Shown here piece after piece: positions 17,187-25,165 of a stretch of 64,000 nt of DNA. The stretch spans positions 310,001-374,000 of the forward strand of contig NZ_AUEK01000006.1 of assembly GCF_000425945.1 (NCBI RefSeq), in the 5' to 3' direction. Origin of the DNA: Candidatus Solirubrobacter pratensis. Its GTDB lineage: Bacteria; Actinomycetota; Thermoleophilia; Solirubrobacterales; Solirubrobacteraceae. The translations under genes and the position numbers were made by a program. Below the pieces are notes generated by a model. It was not told the DNA's origin and made no database searches. It saw nothing but the letters and a program-made list of their open reading frames with translations. Each line of letters begins with the position of its first letter. Position 1 is the stretch's first letter.

Positions 17187-18509
17187 TCACTCCTGCGAGC
17201 CGATGGTGCGCGCGATCGCGAGGGCGGCGCGCGTCTGGAACTCGAGGTCGTCGACGAGCACGCGCTCGTCGGCGCCGTGCTTGGTCTCGAGGTTGACGAC
17301 GGCGTCCCCGTAGCGAAACGGGATGAAGCCGTAGGCGATGCAGCCGTATGCCTCGCGCAGCACGTGGCAGTCGCTGTAGCCGTAGCCGAGCGTGGGGATC
17401 AGGCGCGCCTGGGGGTCCTCGGCGCCGAGGAACTCCTCGATCGCGTCGCGCAGCGGGCTGTCCTCGTCGGAGATCGAGCCGCCCTTGGGCGGCGTGGTGA
17501 GCTCGATCTCGTACTCGCCGTCGCCGAGCGCCTCGCGCAACTCGGCCTCGAGCTGCTCGCCGGTCGTGCCGGGCAGCGGGCCGCAGGCGATCGTCAGCGT
17601 GGCGGTGGCGGGGACGACGTTCTGCGGCGCCGGCGCCTCGAGGACGCTCGGCTGGAACGTCGTGCCGACCAGCGCGCCGAAGACCCGGTCGATCGCCGGG
17701 TGCGTCACGCGCGCGGCGGCGAGCCGCTCGTGCGGCGGGGCGTCTCCGGGCGCGAGCGCGTCGATCAGCGGCTCGACCTGCGCCGGGATGCGCACCGGCG
17801 ATCGGTAGGCCTCCAGCCGGGCGAGCAGCCGCCCGACCTCGTAGAGCGCGTTCGGACCGGCGTCCGACAGCGAGGCGTCGCCGGGCCGCCCGCGCACCGT
17901 CACCGTGGCGGTCGCGGTCGCCTTGACGCCGTGATCGAGCAGGTAGACCGGACCGGCCGTGGTGTCGTAGCGCTCGCCGGCGCCTTCGCCGACGACGAAG
18001 TCCGGGCACAGGTCCGGCCGCTGCTCGACGAAGTACGGCGCGCCGACCTCGGCTTCGCCGACCTCCTCGTCGGCCATCACCAGCAGCATCAGATCGCCCG
18101 CCGGCCGGAAGCCCTCGCGCGCGAGCGCCGCCAGCGCAACGGCGGACGCCGCGACCTGGCCCTTCATGTCGACCGTTCCCCGGCCCCAGATCGCGCCGTC
18201 GCGCTCGACGGCTGCGAACGGCTCCACCGACCACTCCTCGCGCCGCGCGACGACCACGTCGAAGTGTCCGAGGAACGCGAGCGACGGTCCGCTGCCGCGA
18301 CCGGGCAGGCGGGCGATCAGATTCGCGCGCTCGGGGTCCTTCGCCACGCGCTCGCACTCGAGGCCCGCGGCCGCCAGGTAGTCCTCGAGGATCGCGACCG
18401 CCTGTGTCTCGCGGCCGGGTGGATTGGATGTGTCGCAGGCCACGAGGCGGCGCAGCAGCGCGCTCGCCTCCTCGCGCAGGTCCGTGTCGATGGCGACTGG
18501 ATCGAGCAT
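17187..18509 (-). CDS. M20-family metallopeptidase
   Basis: A 440-residue zinc peptidase of the ArgE/DapE/CPG2 (M20) family. Metal and catalytic motifs: FLGHFDVV (His and Asp), GRGTVDMKGQ (bridging Asp), VMADEEVG (catalytic Glu-Glu), then FVVGEGAGERYDTT, and a C-terminal YGCIAYGF ... NLETKHGADERV His. The lid domain lies between. The start at 18509 (MLDPVAIDTDLREE) is preceded by GAAAGGACACC. It lies 14 nt after the GCS2 gene and before the decarboxylase, so the three are probably one operon processing a peptide- or amide-linked amino acid. No signal peptide: cytosolic. Confidence 0.85.
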   Translation of the reverse strand: MLDPVAIDTDLREEASALLRRLVACDTSNPPGRETQAVAILEDYLAAAGLECERVAKDPERANLIARLPGRGSGPSLAFLGHFDVVVARREEWSVEPFAAVERDGAIWGRGTVDMKGQVAASAVALAALAREGFRPAGDLMLLVMADEEVGEAEVGAPYFVEQRPDLCPDFVVGEGAGERYDTTAGPVYLLDHGVKATATATVTVRGRPGDASLSDAGPNALYEVGRLLARLEAYRSPVRIPAQVEPLIDALAPGDAPPHERLAAARVTHPAIDRVFGALVGTTFQPSVLEAPAPQNVVPATATLTIACGPLPGTTGEQLEAELREALGDGEYEIELTTPPKGGSISDEDSPLRDAIEEFLGAEDPQARLIPTLGYGYSDCHVLREAYGCIAYGFIPFRYGDAVVNLETKHGADERVLVDDLEFQTRAALAIARTIGSQE

Positions 18510-18523
18510 GGTGTCCTTTCGTT

Positions 18524-19660
18524 TCAGGCTCGGGCGGTGCGCCCGAGCTCGAGTGCTTCCTCGTTCACCGGCTCCGGCACCGTCTCGCCGGCCAGGCGCC
18601 GCAGGACGAGGCGCATGCCGCCCTGCGCGTGATCGCGGCGCTGGCGCTGGGCGCCGTTCCCGCGCTCGAGGATCCGGTGCACGAGCATCAGCTCGTCCCA
18701 GCACCCGAGGTCGGCGGCGTACGCGCCGGCCAACGCGATCGCGTGGCACGCGACTTCGCGCGCGGGGCGCAGCTGCCCGTCGAGGCGCAGGCGCGCGTCG
18801 AGGCCGTCGCGGGCGGCGCGAAAGGCCAGCTCGCGCAGCGCCTCGGGCGACGAGCCGCCGCGCGCCGGCGCGGCCGCCTCGTGCACCGCCAGGCACTGGA
18901 CCAGCGCGATCAGCCCGGTGAGATCCTCGATGGACGCCTGCGCGTCGAGCGCGCGGACCTCGAGCGTGCCGAGCCGCGGGTGCGGGCGCACGTCCCACCA
19001 CAGGAACGTGTAGTCCGGGCACTCCCCCAGCGCGCACAGCTCCGCGGCCGTCGCGGCGAAGTCGTCGTAGTCGGCGAAGGCGCGCGGGATGCCGGAGCGC
19101 GGGAACGAGTGGCAGATGATCGAGCGCGTGCTGTCCAGGCCTGAGTCGCGGCCGTACCAGAACGGCGAGTTCGCGCCCAGCGCCTGCAGGACGGGAATCC
19201 ACTCGCGCATGCGGTTGCACGCGCGGATCGCCGTCTCGGCGTCGGGCATTCCGACGTGGACGTGAACGCCGCAGTGCGGCGTCTGGCGCATGAGCGACCG
19301 CATCGTCTCGTCGATCAGCGCATATCGCTCGCCGTCGTTAAGCCGCACGTCGCCGAAGCGCGCCAGCGGGTGCACGCCCGCGCCGAGCAGCGGAGCATGG
19401 GCGCCCGCGGCGGCCCGCAGGCTCCGCAGCGCCCCGGCGGACTCGGAGACCGTGCGGCACACCGGCGTGCGCAGCTCGATCACGGCGTCGTTGATCTCGC
19501 CGGCGACGGACCCGTCGTAGGCCTCCAGCGCGGCAAGCAGCGCCTCCGCGCCGGACGACGGCCACAAGGAGCCGGGGGTGGCGAGCAGCAGCTCCTCTTC
19601 GGCGCCGACGCTGAAGACAGGCGATCGATTGAAGGCAATCTGAGAGCAGGTGATGGACAT
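18524..19660 (-). CDS. GCS2-family carboxylate-amine ligase (YbdK type)
   Basis: A 378-residue ATP-dependent carboxylate-amine ligase of the YbdK/EgtA-like glutamate-cysteine ligase 2 family. Landmarks: SVGAEEELLLATP at the N-terminus, AGEINDAVIELRTPVC, HCGVHVHVGMPDAETAI (metal-binding His pair), NSPFWYGRDSGLDSTRS, and LGTLEVRALDAQASIEDL near the C-terminus. The start at 19660 (MSITCSQIAFNRSPV) fits family length; no strong ribosome site is seen. It joins a carboxylate (often gamma-glutamyl) to an amine. With the M20 peptidase and PLP decarboxylase directly downstream it may act in making or trimming a small gamma-glutamyl compound. The exact substrates are unknown. Confidence 0.8.
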   Translation of the reverse strand: MSITCSQIAFNRSPVFSVGAEEELLLATPGSLWPSSGAEALLAALEAYDGSVAGEINDAVIELRTPVCRTVSESAGALRSLRAAAGAHAPLLGAGVHPLARFGDVRLNDGERYALIDETMRSLMRQTPHCGVHVHVGMPDAETAIRACNRMREWIPVLQALGANSPFWYGRDSGLDSTRSIICHSFPRSGIPRAFADYDDFAATAAELCALGECPDYTFLWWDVRPHPRLGTLEVRALDAQASIEDLTGLIALVQCLAVHEAAAPARGGSSPEALRELAFRAARDGLDARLRLDGQLRPAREVACHAIALAGAYAADLGCWDELMLVHRILERGNGAQRQRRDHAQGGMRLVLRRLAGETVPEPVNEEALELGRTARA

Positions 19661-20084
19661 AGGCAACCGGGACGGGATCGGCAGAAGTTGTGGCGTCCGC
19701 CGATCGCGCACCGAGGGCCCGGTGCCGTATCGCCTCACGCTCAGGCATCGAGATGCGCGCCTCCAACACGGCCACGCCCATCCCGGTTAGCGTGTACCCA
19801 TCGACCGGGCGCCGGCCACCGTCGCATGTCGCCGAGCTGACGCAACGGTCCACTTCACCGCCGGGAGCGCAGCAGGGACGCGCCGCCACGTGGGACCGCG
19901 CGGCGGAACGGAAACGCTTCGGGCGCGCCGTGCCCCGCTCGATGCCGCCGGATCATCGCCCCCGAGGCCGACGTCTGCGATCGCGGCGCCGGTCAAGGCA
20001 GCGATTGACGCCGGCGTGGCCGAGCCCTGCCGTCAACCCGCTCCGCCGCACGGTTGGGCGGCCGACAGAGCGCTCGCTGCAGCT
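19661..20084. other. Region without an intact gene
   Basis: About 420 bp between the GCS2 gene start and the acyltransferase remnant. Open frames here are Arg/Pro-rich on both strands and show no family signature, signal peptide or ribosome site. It presumably contains the promoter of the minus-strand GCS2 operon, but no clear -35/-10 pair was found. Confidence 0.4.
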
Positions 20085-20275
20085 CCCGTCCGTCCGGGTG
20101 CAGGTGCCGGCGTGATCCCGTGCCGCGGCGTGACCATCCGCGCCGACACCATGGTCGGGGCCGGCGCTGTTCACACCGGACGTGCCCGCCGGCGTTCTCG
20201 CCGCCGGCATGCCTGCCCGCGTCCTCTGCGAGATCGGCGAGCAGGACCGCATCGAGGTGCCGCAGCGCTCGACGT
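20085..20275 (+). pseudogene. Remnant of a hexapeptide-repeat acyltransferase
   Basis: Two frames together encode the typical C-terminal end of a left-handed beta-helix acetyltransferase. The first reads GVTIRADTMVGAGAV. After a frame change at about 20165-20172 the second reads DVPAGVLAAGMPARVLCEIG, the normal end of this family (DVPAGVLAAGxPARV). The upstream part of the gene is missing. The remnant is interpreted as a decayed or horizontally lost gene; it lies in a region without intact genes next to another remnant. Confidence 0.55.
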
Positions 20276-20362
20276 CACGGGCGACCGCCCTTCGTCTATT
20301 GCGATAGTGGGAGCTGATCGGCTCGCGCTGTCGCGCGGGCCTCGGTGCGATAGCGAGCGCCG

Positions 20363-20435
20363 CGGCTGGAATCCTCGAGGTCGCTCCAGCAGGTCGCGAG
20401 CCGGACCGGCGAAAGTGCCCAGAATCCACAATCTC
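20363..20435. repeat. Dispersed 73-bp repeat, copy 1
   Basis: This segment (starting CGGCTGGAATCCTCGAGG and ending ATCCACAATCTC) matches about 86 percent of positions, by hand count and without gaps, with 27884-27955. It shares the block GCCGGACCGGCGA. Copy 1 lies between two gene remnants; copy 2 lies just inside the tRNA-targeting element. Its origin is unknown. Confidence 0.5.
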
Positions 20436-20521
20436 GACAACTTTCGGCTTCATGGCGATGCTGTTCTCTCCATGCGCTCGGCAGGCGAGCTGCGGTCGGC
20501 GCGACTGTTGACCGGTGAGGT

Positions 20522-20773
20522 TTACGTTCCGCGCGCGAGTCGACCTCGACCACCGTCGGGCCGGGGAAGTCGCGGACCCACAGCCGGTCGCGTGTGGCTC
20601 GCGGTCTCGGATATCTCGTCGCTTCCGAGCTCTTCGAGCAGTCGTTCGCGCGCCACGACGCGATTGGCGCTCATCAGCAGGACGGCGAGCAGCGCCCGTT
20701 GTCGCGGTCCGCCGGCCGCGAGCGTCCGGCCGTGCGGTCGTGCCTCGAGCGGCCCGAGGATGAGGAATTCCAC
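20522..20773 (-). pseudogene. Truncated SARP/BTAD-type regulator N-terminus
   Basis: From GTG 20773 the minus strand reads EFLILGPLEARPHGRTLAAG, PRQRALLAVLLMSANRVVA and RERLLEELGSDEISETAS, the usual N-terminal winged-helix domain of SARP-type (AfsR/BTAD) activators. The expected continuation (a second recognition helix, then the bacterial transcriptional activation domain) is missing; the frame turns Arg/Pro-rich and stops at 20522. No downstream domain is found, so this is a remnant of about 60 meaningful residues. Confidence 0.55.
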
Positions 20774-20894
20774 CGCTCGGCGAGCATCGCATGCGCCGGA
20801 AACGGTCGCGGCAAGGGGGCGAACTCTCGTTTGGTGCCTATGCCTCCGACGACCCAGTTCGTCGGAGGCCTTCATGCCTCGCCGTAGCAAGTGC

Positions 20895-22703
20895 TCAGCC
20901 GACGCGACGCCCGTCGACTGTCCCGGTGACGCGCGTGGTAGCCCCGGCCAAGCGCACCGTGAGCCGTGCGCGCGGCAGCCCGGGGCCGTGCAGGCGCAGC
21001 CGGGCGGTGGTGCTGTGCGCGTCGATGCGGATCGTGCCGTCCGCGGTTGCGTCGGTGACGACGCGCGCGCTCACGACGCGCACGCGGTCCGCGCTCACGA
21101 CGTAGCTGCCGCCGCGGAGCGCGTCGGCGCGGCCGGGCACGCCGCTCGCGGCGACGCTGCGCGCGTCCTCCACGGTCGCTCGCGCGACCGCGACGGCCCG
21201 CCGCACGGCGGTCGCTCCGAGCTCGGCGGCGTGCCGCGCCGGGCGCGCCGCCACGGTGGGCGGCCGGCCGACGTGCCGGCAGCGATCCGGATTGGTCGTG
21301 AGGTGCTCGATGAAGTCGATCGCCATCGCGACGCCGCACGGCTGCAGGTCCGGGGTGTGGCCGGCGTTGGCGACGACGCCGTAGATCGGGTGGGCGAACT
21401 GCGCGGCGGCTGCGCGGCCCGCCTCCACCGGCGTGTTGGTGTCCAGGTCGCCGGACTGGACGAGCACGGGGACGTCCGGCAGCGGGAGGCCTTGCAGCGG
21501 GGAGCCGGCGGTCGGGTCGACCGGCGCGTCCAGGCACTTCGGGCCCGGCTCGATGTTGGTGCTCAGCCACGCGTCGGGCGAGAACGGCTTGAACTCGGCT
21601 GGGTCCACCTTCGCGAGCGCACGGCGATACTCTGCCCGCCGCGCCGCGGGCGGATCGGCGAGGCTGAACGCGCGCGGGTAGTCGTGGCACGTCGTGGCGG
21701 CCTGGCCGGCGAAGCTGATCACGCTCGGATCGGCTGGGTCATACCCGACGTGCAGCAGCTTGGACGCCACGACGAGGCGCTTGAGCGGCGCGTAGTCGCG
21801 ATCGAGCGCGGCGTCGACCGCGGCGGGAAGGCGGCCGTACACCTCGGGGTCGCCGTCGCTGTAGGTGACCTCGGCGAGTTCGCGCTCCCCGAGGCGCAGG
21901 GCGACGCGCCCGTTCGGGCCCTGCGCGCTGAAGGCTACGGGGTGCCGGCGCAGGCGGCCGGCCAGCTGCTCGATCTGGCGCAGGACGCGCGGGCCCGAGC
22001 AGCGCTGCGTGCGCGTGCAGACGAGCCGGATGGCGCGCCGCACGCCGCGGACGAGGTCCCGGCCCCAGACGTCGAAGTCGATCGGGTAGGCGCCGTCGAG
22101 CACCATCGAGCGCACGTGCTCGGGGTGCCGCGCGGCGTAGACCGGCATCAGGAACGTGCCGTACGAGTCGCCCCACAGGTCGAGCTCGTCGATGTTCAGC
22201 GCGGCGCGCACGGCCTCGATGTCGTCCGCGACGGCGGCCGAGCCGTAGAGGGCGGCGCGCGGCCCGAGGTCGCGACCGCACGCGCTCAGCAGGCCCGCGT
22301 AGTCGAGGCCCAGCGGGTCCCGGCCGGCCAGGCTCGAGCAGCTCAGCGCACCCGACCGCCCGGTCCCGCGCGGATCGATCAGCAGCAGGTCGCGGCGCTC
22401 GCGCAGTGGCGCCAGCGCGCCGACGTACAGGCCCGCGCTGGCGATCGTCGACTGTCCGGGGCCGCCGGGGTTCGGGGCGATGGTGCCGAGCGCTGGGCGG
22501 CTCGTGTCCGTCCGCGGCACGAGCGCGTAGGCGACGTCGAGCGTGCCGGCCGCGGGGTCTGTCCGGTCCAGCGGCACCGTGACGGTGCCGCAGCGGACCC
22601 CGTCGGGGCACGGGCTGTCCGCGTGTGCGGTGGCGGCGCAGGCGAGGCCGCCGAGCACGAGCACGGCCAGTGCCCTGGCGATTTCGAGGGGGGAGCGGGG
22701 CAT
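20895..22703 (-). CDS. Secreted alpha/beta hydrolase (tripeptidyl-aminopeptidase-like)
   Basis: A 602-residue protein with a signal peptide (LAVLVLGGLACAATAHADS) and an alpha/beta hydrolase fold of the Streptomyces Tap/SlpD type. Motifs: NPGGPGQS (oxyanion hole), LIDPRGTGRS, nucleophile GDSYGTF, then QSGDLDTNTPVEAGR (acid) and NAGHTPD (His). Typical members are about 500 residues; here an extra C-terminal part of about 90 residues (from about PTVAARPARHAAELG) is beta-rich and of unknown role. It is the last gene of a minus-strand run: 32 nt after the ABC permease, so it is probably co-transcribed with the transporter and two-component genes. Confidence 0.8.
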   Translation of the reverse strand: MPRSPLEIARALAVLVLGGLACAATAHADSPCPDGVRCGTVTVPLDRTDPAAGTLDVAYALVPRTDTSRPALGTIAPNPGGPGQSTIASAGLYVGALAPLRERRDLLLIDPRGTGRSGALSCSSLAGRDPLGLDYAGLLSACGRDLGPRAALYGSAAVADDIEAVRAALNIDELDLWGDSYGTFLMPVYAARHPEHVRSMVLDGAYPIDFDVWGRDLVRGVRRAIRLVCTRTQRCSGPRVLRQIEQLAGRLRRHPVAFSAQGPNGRVALRLGERELAEVTYSDGDPEVYGRLPAAVDAALDRDYAPLKRLVVASKLLHVGYDPADPSVISFAGQAATTCHDYPRAFSLADPPAARRAEYRRALAKVDPAEFKPFSPDAWLSTNIEPGPKCLDAPVDPTAGSPLQGLPLPDVPVLVQSGDLDTNTPVEAGRAAAAQFAHPIYGVVANAGHTPDLQPCGVAMAIDFIEHLTTNPDRCRHVGRPPTVAARPARHAAELGATAVRRAVAVARATVEDARSVAASGVPGRADALRGGSYVVSADRVRVVSARVVTDATADGTIRIDAHSTTARLRLHGPGLPRARLTVRLAGATTRVTGTVDGRRVG

Positions 22704-22735
22704 GGGGAGGGGAGGCCTTTCGGGACTGGAAGGGA

Positions 22736-23449
22736 TCAGACGAGGTCGCGGTGGCGCAGCCGCAGTGCGGCCGCGGCGAACGCGACCGCGGCCCAGGCGA
22801 TGAGCACCGCGAGGGCGACGCCCGGTGCCAGCACGCCCGGATCGGGGCTTGCGAGTACGCCGGAGGGCGCGCCGGCCAGCGGGCCGAAGCGACCGACGTC
22901 CGGGGCGACCTGGAAGACGGCCGGCTCGAGGACCGCCGCGAGGGCGATCAGGCCGACGACGGTGACGATCTGATTGCGGATGAGGGCACCGAACGCGACG
23001 CCGAGCGGCCCGAGCAGCGCGGCCACGGCCAGGTTCCGCCAGAGGACGTCGGCGAGGCCGCCGAGGCCGAGCGTCGCCTCACCGCGGATCTCAAGGATCA
23101 CGGTGCCGACCACCATCGTGGCGACCGTCACCAGCAGCGAGAGCACGACGCCCGCCAGCGCGTATGACGTGGCCTTGGCGGCGAGCAGCCGTAGCCGGTC
23201 CGGCGCGGCGAGGACGCTGCCGGTGATCGTGCGGTGGCGCCACTCGCCGGTCATTCCGATCGCGCCGAGCAGCACGATGATGTAGGTGATGGCGTTGTTT
23301 GTGAACAACTCCTGTGGGTCCTTGTCGACGGCCAGGACCGTCGCGAGGACGACAAGGACCATCGACAGGGCGGCCGCCGTGCAGACGACTACGGCGAACG
23401 TGCGGGTGGTGCGGAGCTTCAACAGCTCGGCGTGCAGCAATGCGGTCAT
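22736..23449 (-). CDS. ABC-2 type transporter permease
   Basis: A 237-residue membrane protein with six hydrophobic segments (TFAVVVCTAAALSMVLVVLA near the N-terminus; VALAVLIAWAAVAFAAAALR at the C-terminus). The N-terminus LLHAELLKLRTTRTF and the segment GEWRHRTITGSVLAAPDR are typical of actinobacterial ABC-2 permeases that pair with a single DrrA/BcrA-like ATPase. Its start overlaps the stop of the ATPase gene by 4 nt. The substrate may be an antibiotic, lipid or peptide. It is probably controlled by the adjacent two-component system. Confidence 0.85.
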   Translation of the reverse strand: MTALLHAELLKLRTTRTFAVVVCTAAALSMVLVVLATVLAVDKDPQELFTNNAITYIIVLLGAIGMTGEWRHRTITGSVLAAPDRLRLLAAKATSYALAGVVLSLLVTVATMVVGTVILEIRGEATLGLGGLADVLWRNLAVAALLGPLGVAFGALIRNQIVTVVGLIALAAVLEPAVFQVAPDVGRFGPLAGAPSGVLASPDPGVLAPGVALAVLIAWAAVAFAAAALRLRHRDLV

Positions 23450-24336
23450 GCCCGTGCTCCGGTCAGTGAGAGGAAGGCTTCTTCCAGCGAGCGCGCGCGG
23501 GGCGCGAGCCCCAGCACCGCCACCTGCTCGCGGCCGGCGATCTCGCCGACCTGCTCCGGCGTCGCGCCGAGGACGTGCAGCACGTCGCCGTTGCGCTCCA
23601 CGCGGTGGCCGCAGCGCCGGAGCGCCTCGCCCAGCCGCACCGGGTCGTGCGCGCGGACCTCCGTCGCGGGCCCGTCGTCGCCGCCGAGCACCTGATCGAG
23701 CGGACCCTGCGCACGCAGCTCGCCGTCGGCGATCACGATCACGTCGTCGACCGTCTGCGCCACCTCGGCGAGGACGTGGCTGGAGACGAGCACCGCGCGG
23801 CCAGCGGCCGCCTGCTCGCGCAGCAGGCCGCGCAGCCAGCTGATGCCCGGCGGGTCGAGGCCATTGGCCGGCTCGTCGAGGATCAGCACCGGCGGGTCGC
23901 CGAGCAGCGCGGCGGCGATTGCCAGTCGCTGGCGCATCCCCATCGAGTAGCCCTTGATGCGCCGGTCCGCGGCGTCGGTGAGGCCGACGGTGGCCAACAC
24001 CGCCTCGACGCGCCCCGCGGGATGGCCGGCTGTGGCGGCCAGGACCCGGAGATGGTTACGGGCGCTGCGGCCGGGATGGAAGGAGGCGTCCTCGAGCACC
24101 GCGCCGACGCGGGTGCCGGGGCGCTCGAGCTCCTCGTAGCGCATCCCACCGAACGTGGCGGAGCCCGACGAGGGCCGGACGAGCCCGAGCAGCGCGCGCA
24201 GCGTGGTGCTCTTGCCGGCGCCGTTGGGACCGAGGAAGCCGGTAACGCGGCCCGCCTCGATGTCGAACGAGAGCGACTTGACGGCGGCGAAGTCGCCGAA
24301 GCGCTTGGAGAGGTCACGGACCTCGACGGGGGCCAT
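23446..24336 (-). CDS. ABC transporter ATP-binding protein
   Basis: A 296-residue ATPase of the drug-export (DrrA/BcrA) group. Walker A GPNGAGKST (about 37-45), signature YSMGMRQRLAIA (about 132), Walker B PVLILDEPANGLDP (about 150-163), and the switch His in LVSSHVLAEV. The C-terminal region of about 80 residues follows. Starts at the ATG at 24336 with GGAGGG upstream. That ribosome-site and start segment is tandemly duplicated 55 bp upstream, creating a 16-codon frame just ahead. Pairs with the permease (4-nt overlap); lies 170 nt after the response regulator gene. Confidence 0.9.
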   Translation of the reverse strand: MAPVEVRDLSKRFGDFAAVKSLSFDIEAGRVTGFLGPNGAGKSTTLRALLGLVRPSSGSATFGGMRYEELERPGTRVGAVLEDASFHPGRSARNHLRVLAATAGHPAGRVEAVLATVGLTDAADRRIKGYSMGMRQRLAIAAALLGDPPVLILDEPANGLDPPGISWLRGLLREQAAAGRAVLVSSHVLAEVAQTVDDVIVIADGELRAQGPLDQVLGGDDGPATEVRAHDPVRLGEALRRCGHRVERNGDVLHVLGATPEQVGEIAGREQVAVLGLAPRARSLEEAFLSLTGARA

Positions 24337-24416
24337 GGCGTCAGCCCTCCGGTCCGGAGACGAAGACGACGTGCGATGGGCGTGCGTTCATGGCGTCAGT
24401 CTCCGGTCTGGAGCCG
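24333..24416 (-). repeat. Tandem duplication of the ABC start region, with a 16-codon leader ORF
   Basis: On the coding (minus) strand the segment with ribosome site, GACGCC and ATG occurs twice, at 24416-24389 and 24362-24333, 55 bp apart. The upstream ATG (24391) opens a 16-codon frame (MNARPSHVVFVSGPEG) ending in TGA at 24343-24341, 4 nt before the true ABC start at 24336. Each copy also carries the small dyad CTCCGGACCGGAG or a close variant. It may act as a leader for translational control or be a neutral duplication. Confidence 0.45.
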
Positions 24417-24479
24417 CGCCTGTCGTCGTCCTCAGGATGCGACCGGGGTCCGCCCGAGCGCAGGTCTTTGGGCGCGCCG

Positions 24480-24501
24480 GTCTCTGTCGAACGACAGAGA
24501 C
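24480..24501 (-). promoter_or_regulatory. Perfect 22-bp dyad downstream of the response regulator
   Basis: GTCTCTGTCG (24480-24489) and CGACAGAGAC (24492-24501) are exact inverted repeats separated by two bases, 4 nt after the response regulator stop and about 145 bp before the ABC ATPase start. The arms are only moderately GC-rich, there is no U tract and the loop would be only 2 nt, so an operator for the ABC genes is as likely as a terminator. Confidence 0.4.
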
Positions 24502-24505
24502 GGGG

Positions 24506-25165
24506 CTACCGGCCGGGCTTTACGAGCCCACTCTCGTAGGCCAGCACGACGGCCTGCACGCGGTCGCGCAGCCCGAGCTTGGCCAGCAGGCTTGAGAGGT
24601 GCGTCTTGATCGTGCCCTCGGTGACGAACAGCTCGGCCGCGAGCTCGCTGTTGCTCATCCCGCGCGCGAGCATCACGAGCACCTCCCGCTCGCGCTGGGT
24701 CAGGGAGTCCAGCCGCGCGCGGACGTCGGCTTCGACGGGGCGGCGCGCGAACTGCTCGATGACCCGGCGCGTCACCGATGGGGCGAGCAGCGCCTCGCCC
24801 GACGCGACCAGCCGGACTGCGTCGACGAGCTGCTCGGGTGGGGCGTTCTTGAGTAGGAAACCGCTGGCGCCGGCGTGCAGTGCCTCGAACACGTACTCGT
24901 CGCGCTCGAACGTGGTGAGGATGATCACCCGGCTGTGCGGGTCGGGATCCTCGGCGATCCGCCGAGTGGCCGCCAGCCCGTCCCCGTCGGGCATCTGTAT
25001 GTCCATCATCACGACGTCGGGCCGCAGGCGGCGAGTCGCCTCGGCGGCCTGCTCGCCGTTGGCGGCCTCGCCGATGACCTCGATGTCGGGCTGGGACTCG
25101 AGAATCATCCGGAACCCCGCCCGGATCAGCGACTGGTCATCGGCCAGCAGGACACGGATGCTCAC
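24506..25165 (-). CDS. NarL/LuxR-type response regulator
   Basis: 219 residues. The receiver domain begins MSIRVLLADDQSLIRAGFRM; the phospho-acceptor Asp is in DVVMMDIQMPDGDGL (about 53-67), the conserved Thr/Lys face in IILTTFERDEYVFEAL and LLKNAPPEQLV. The C-terminal LuxR helix-turn-helix is LTQREREVLVMLARGMSN followed by TEGTIKTHLSSLLAKL. Its start overlaps the kinase stop by 4 nt. Its likely partner is the adjacent kinase, and its likely targets are the ABC transporter and hydrolase genes downstream, possibly through the dyads at 24333-24501. Confidence 0.9.
   Translation of the reverse strand: MSIRVLLADDQSLIRAGFRMILESQPDIEVIGEAANGEQAAEATRRLRPDVVMMDIQMPDGDGLAATRRIAEDPDPHSRVIILTTFERDEYVFEALHAGASGFLLKNAPPEQLVDAVRLVASGEALLAPSVTRRVIEQFARRPVEADVRARLDSLTQREREVLVMLARGMSNSELAAELFVTEGTIKTHLSSLLAKLGLRDRVQAVVLAYESGLVKPGR

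Noticed and set aside
16920..18632. Plus-strand 570-codon frame opposite the peptidase and decarboxylase
   Set aside because: Antisense shadow; the minus-strand proteins carry intact M20 and PLP-enzyme motifs.
19890..22973. Very long plus-strand open frame of over 1000 codons
   Set aside because: Arg/Ala/Val-rich shadow antisense to the alpha/beta hydrolase, with no domain or ribosome site; the minus-strand hydrolase has clear catalytic motifs.
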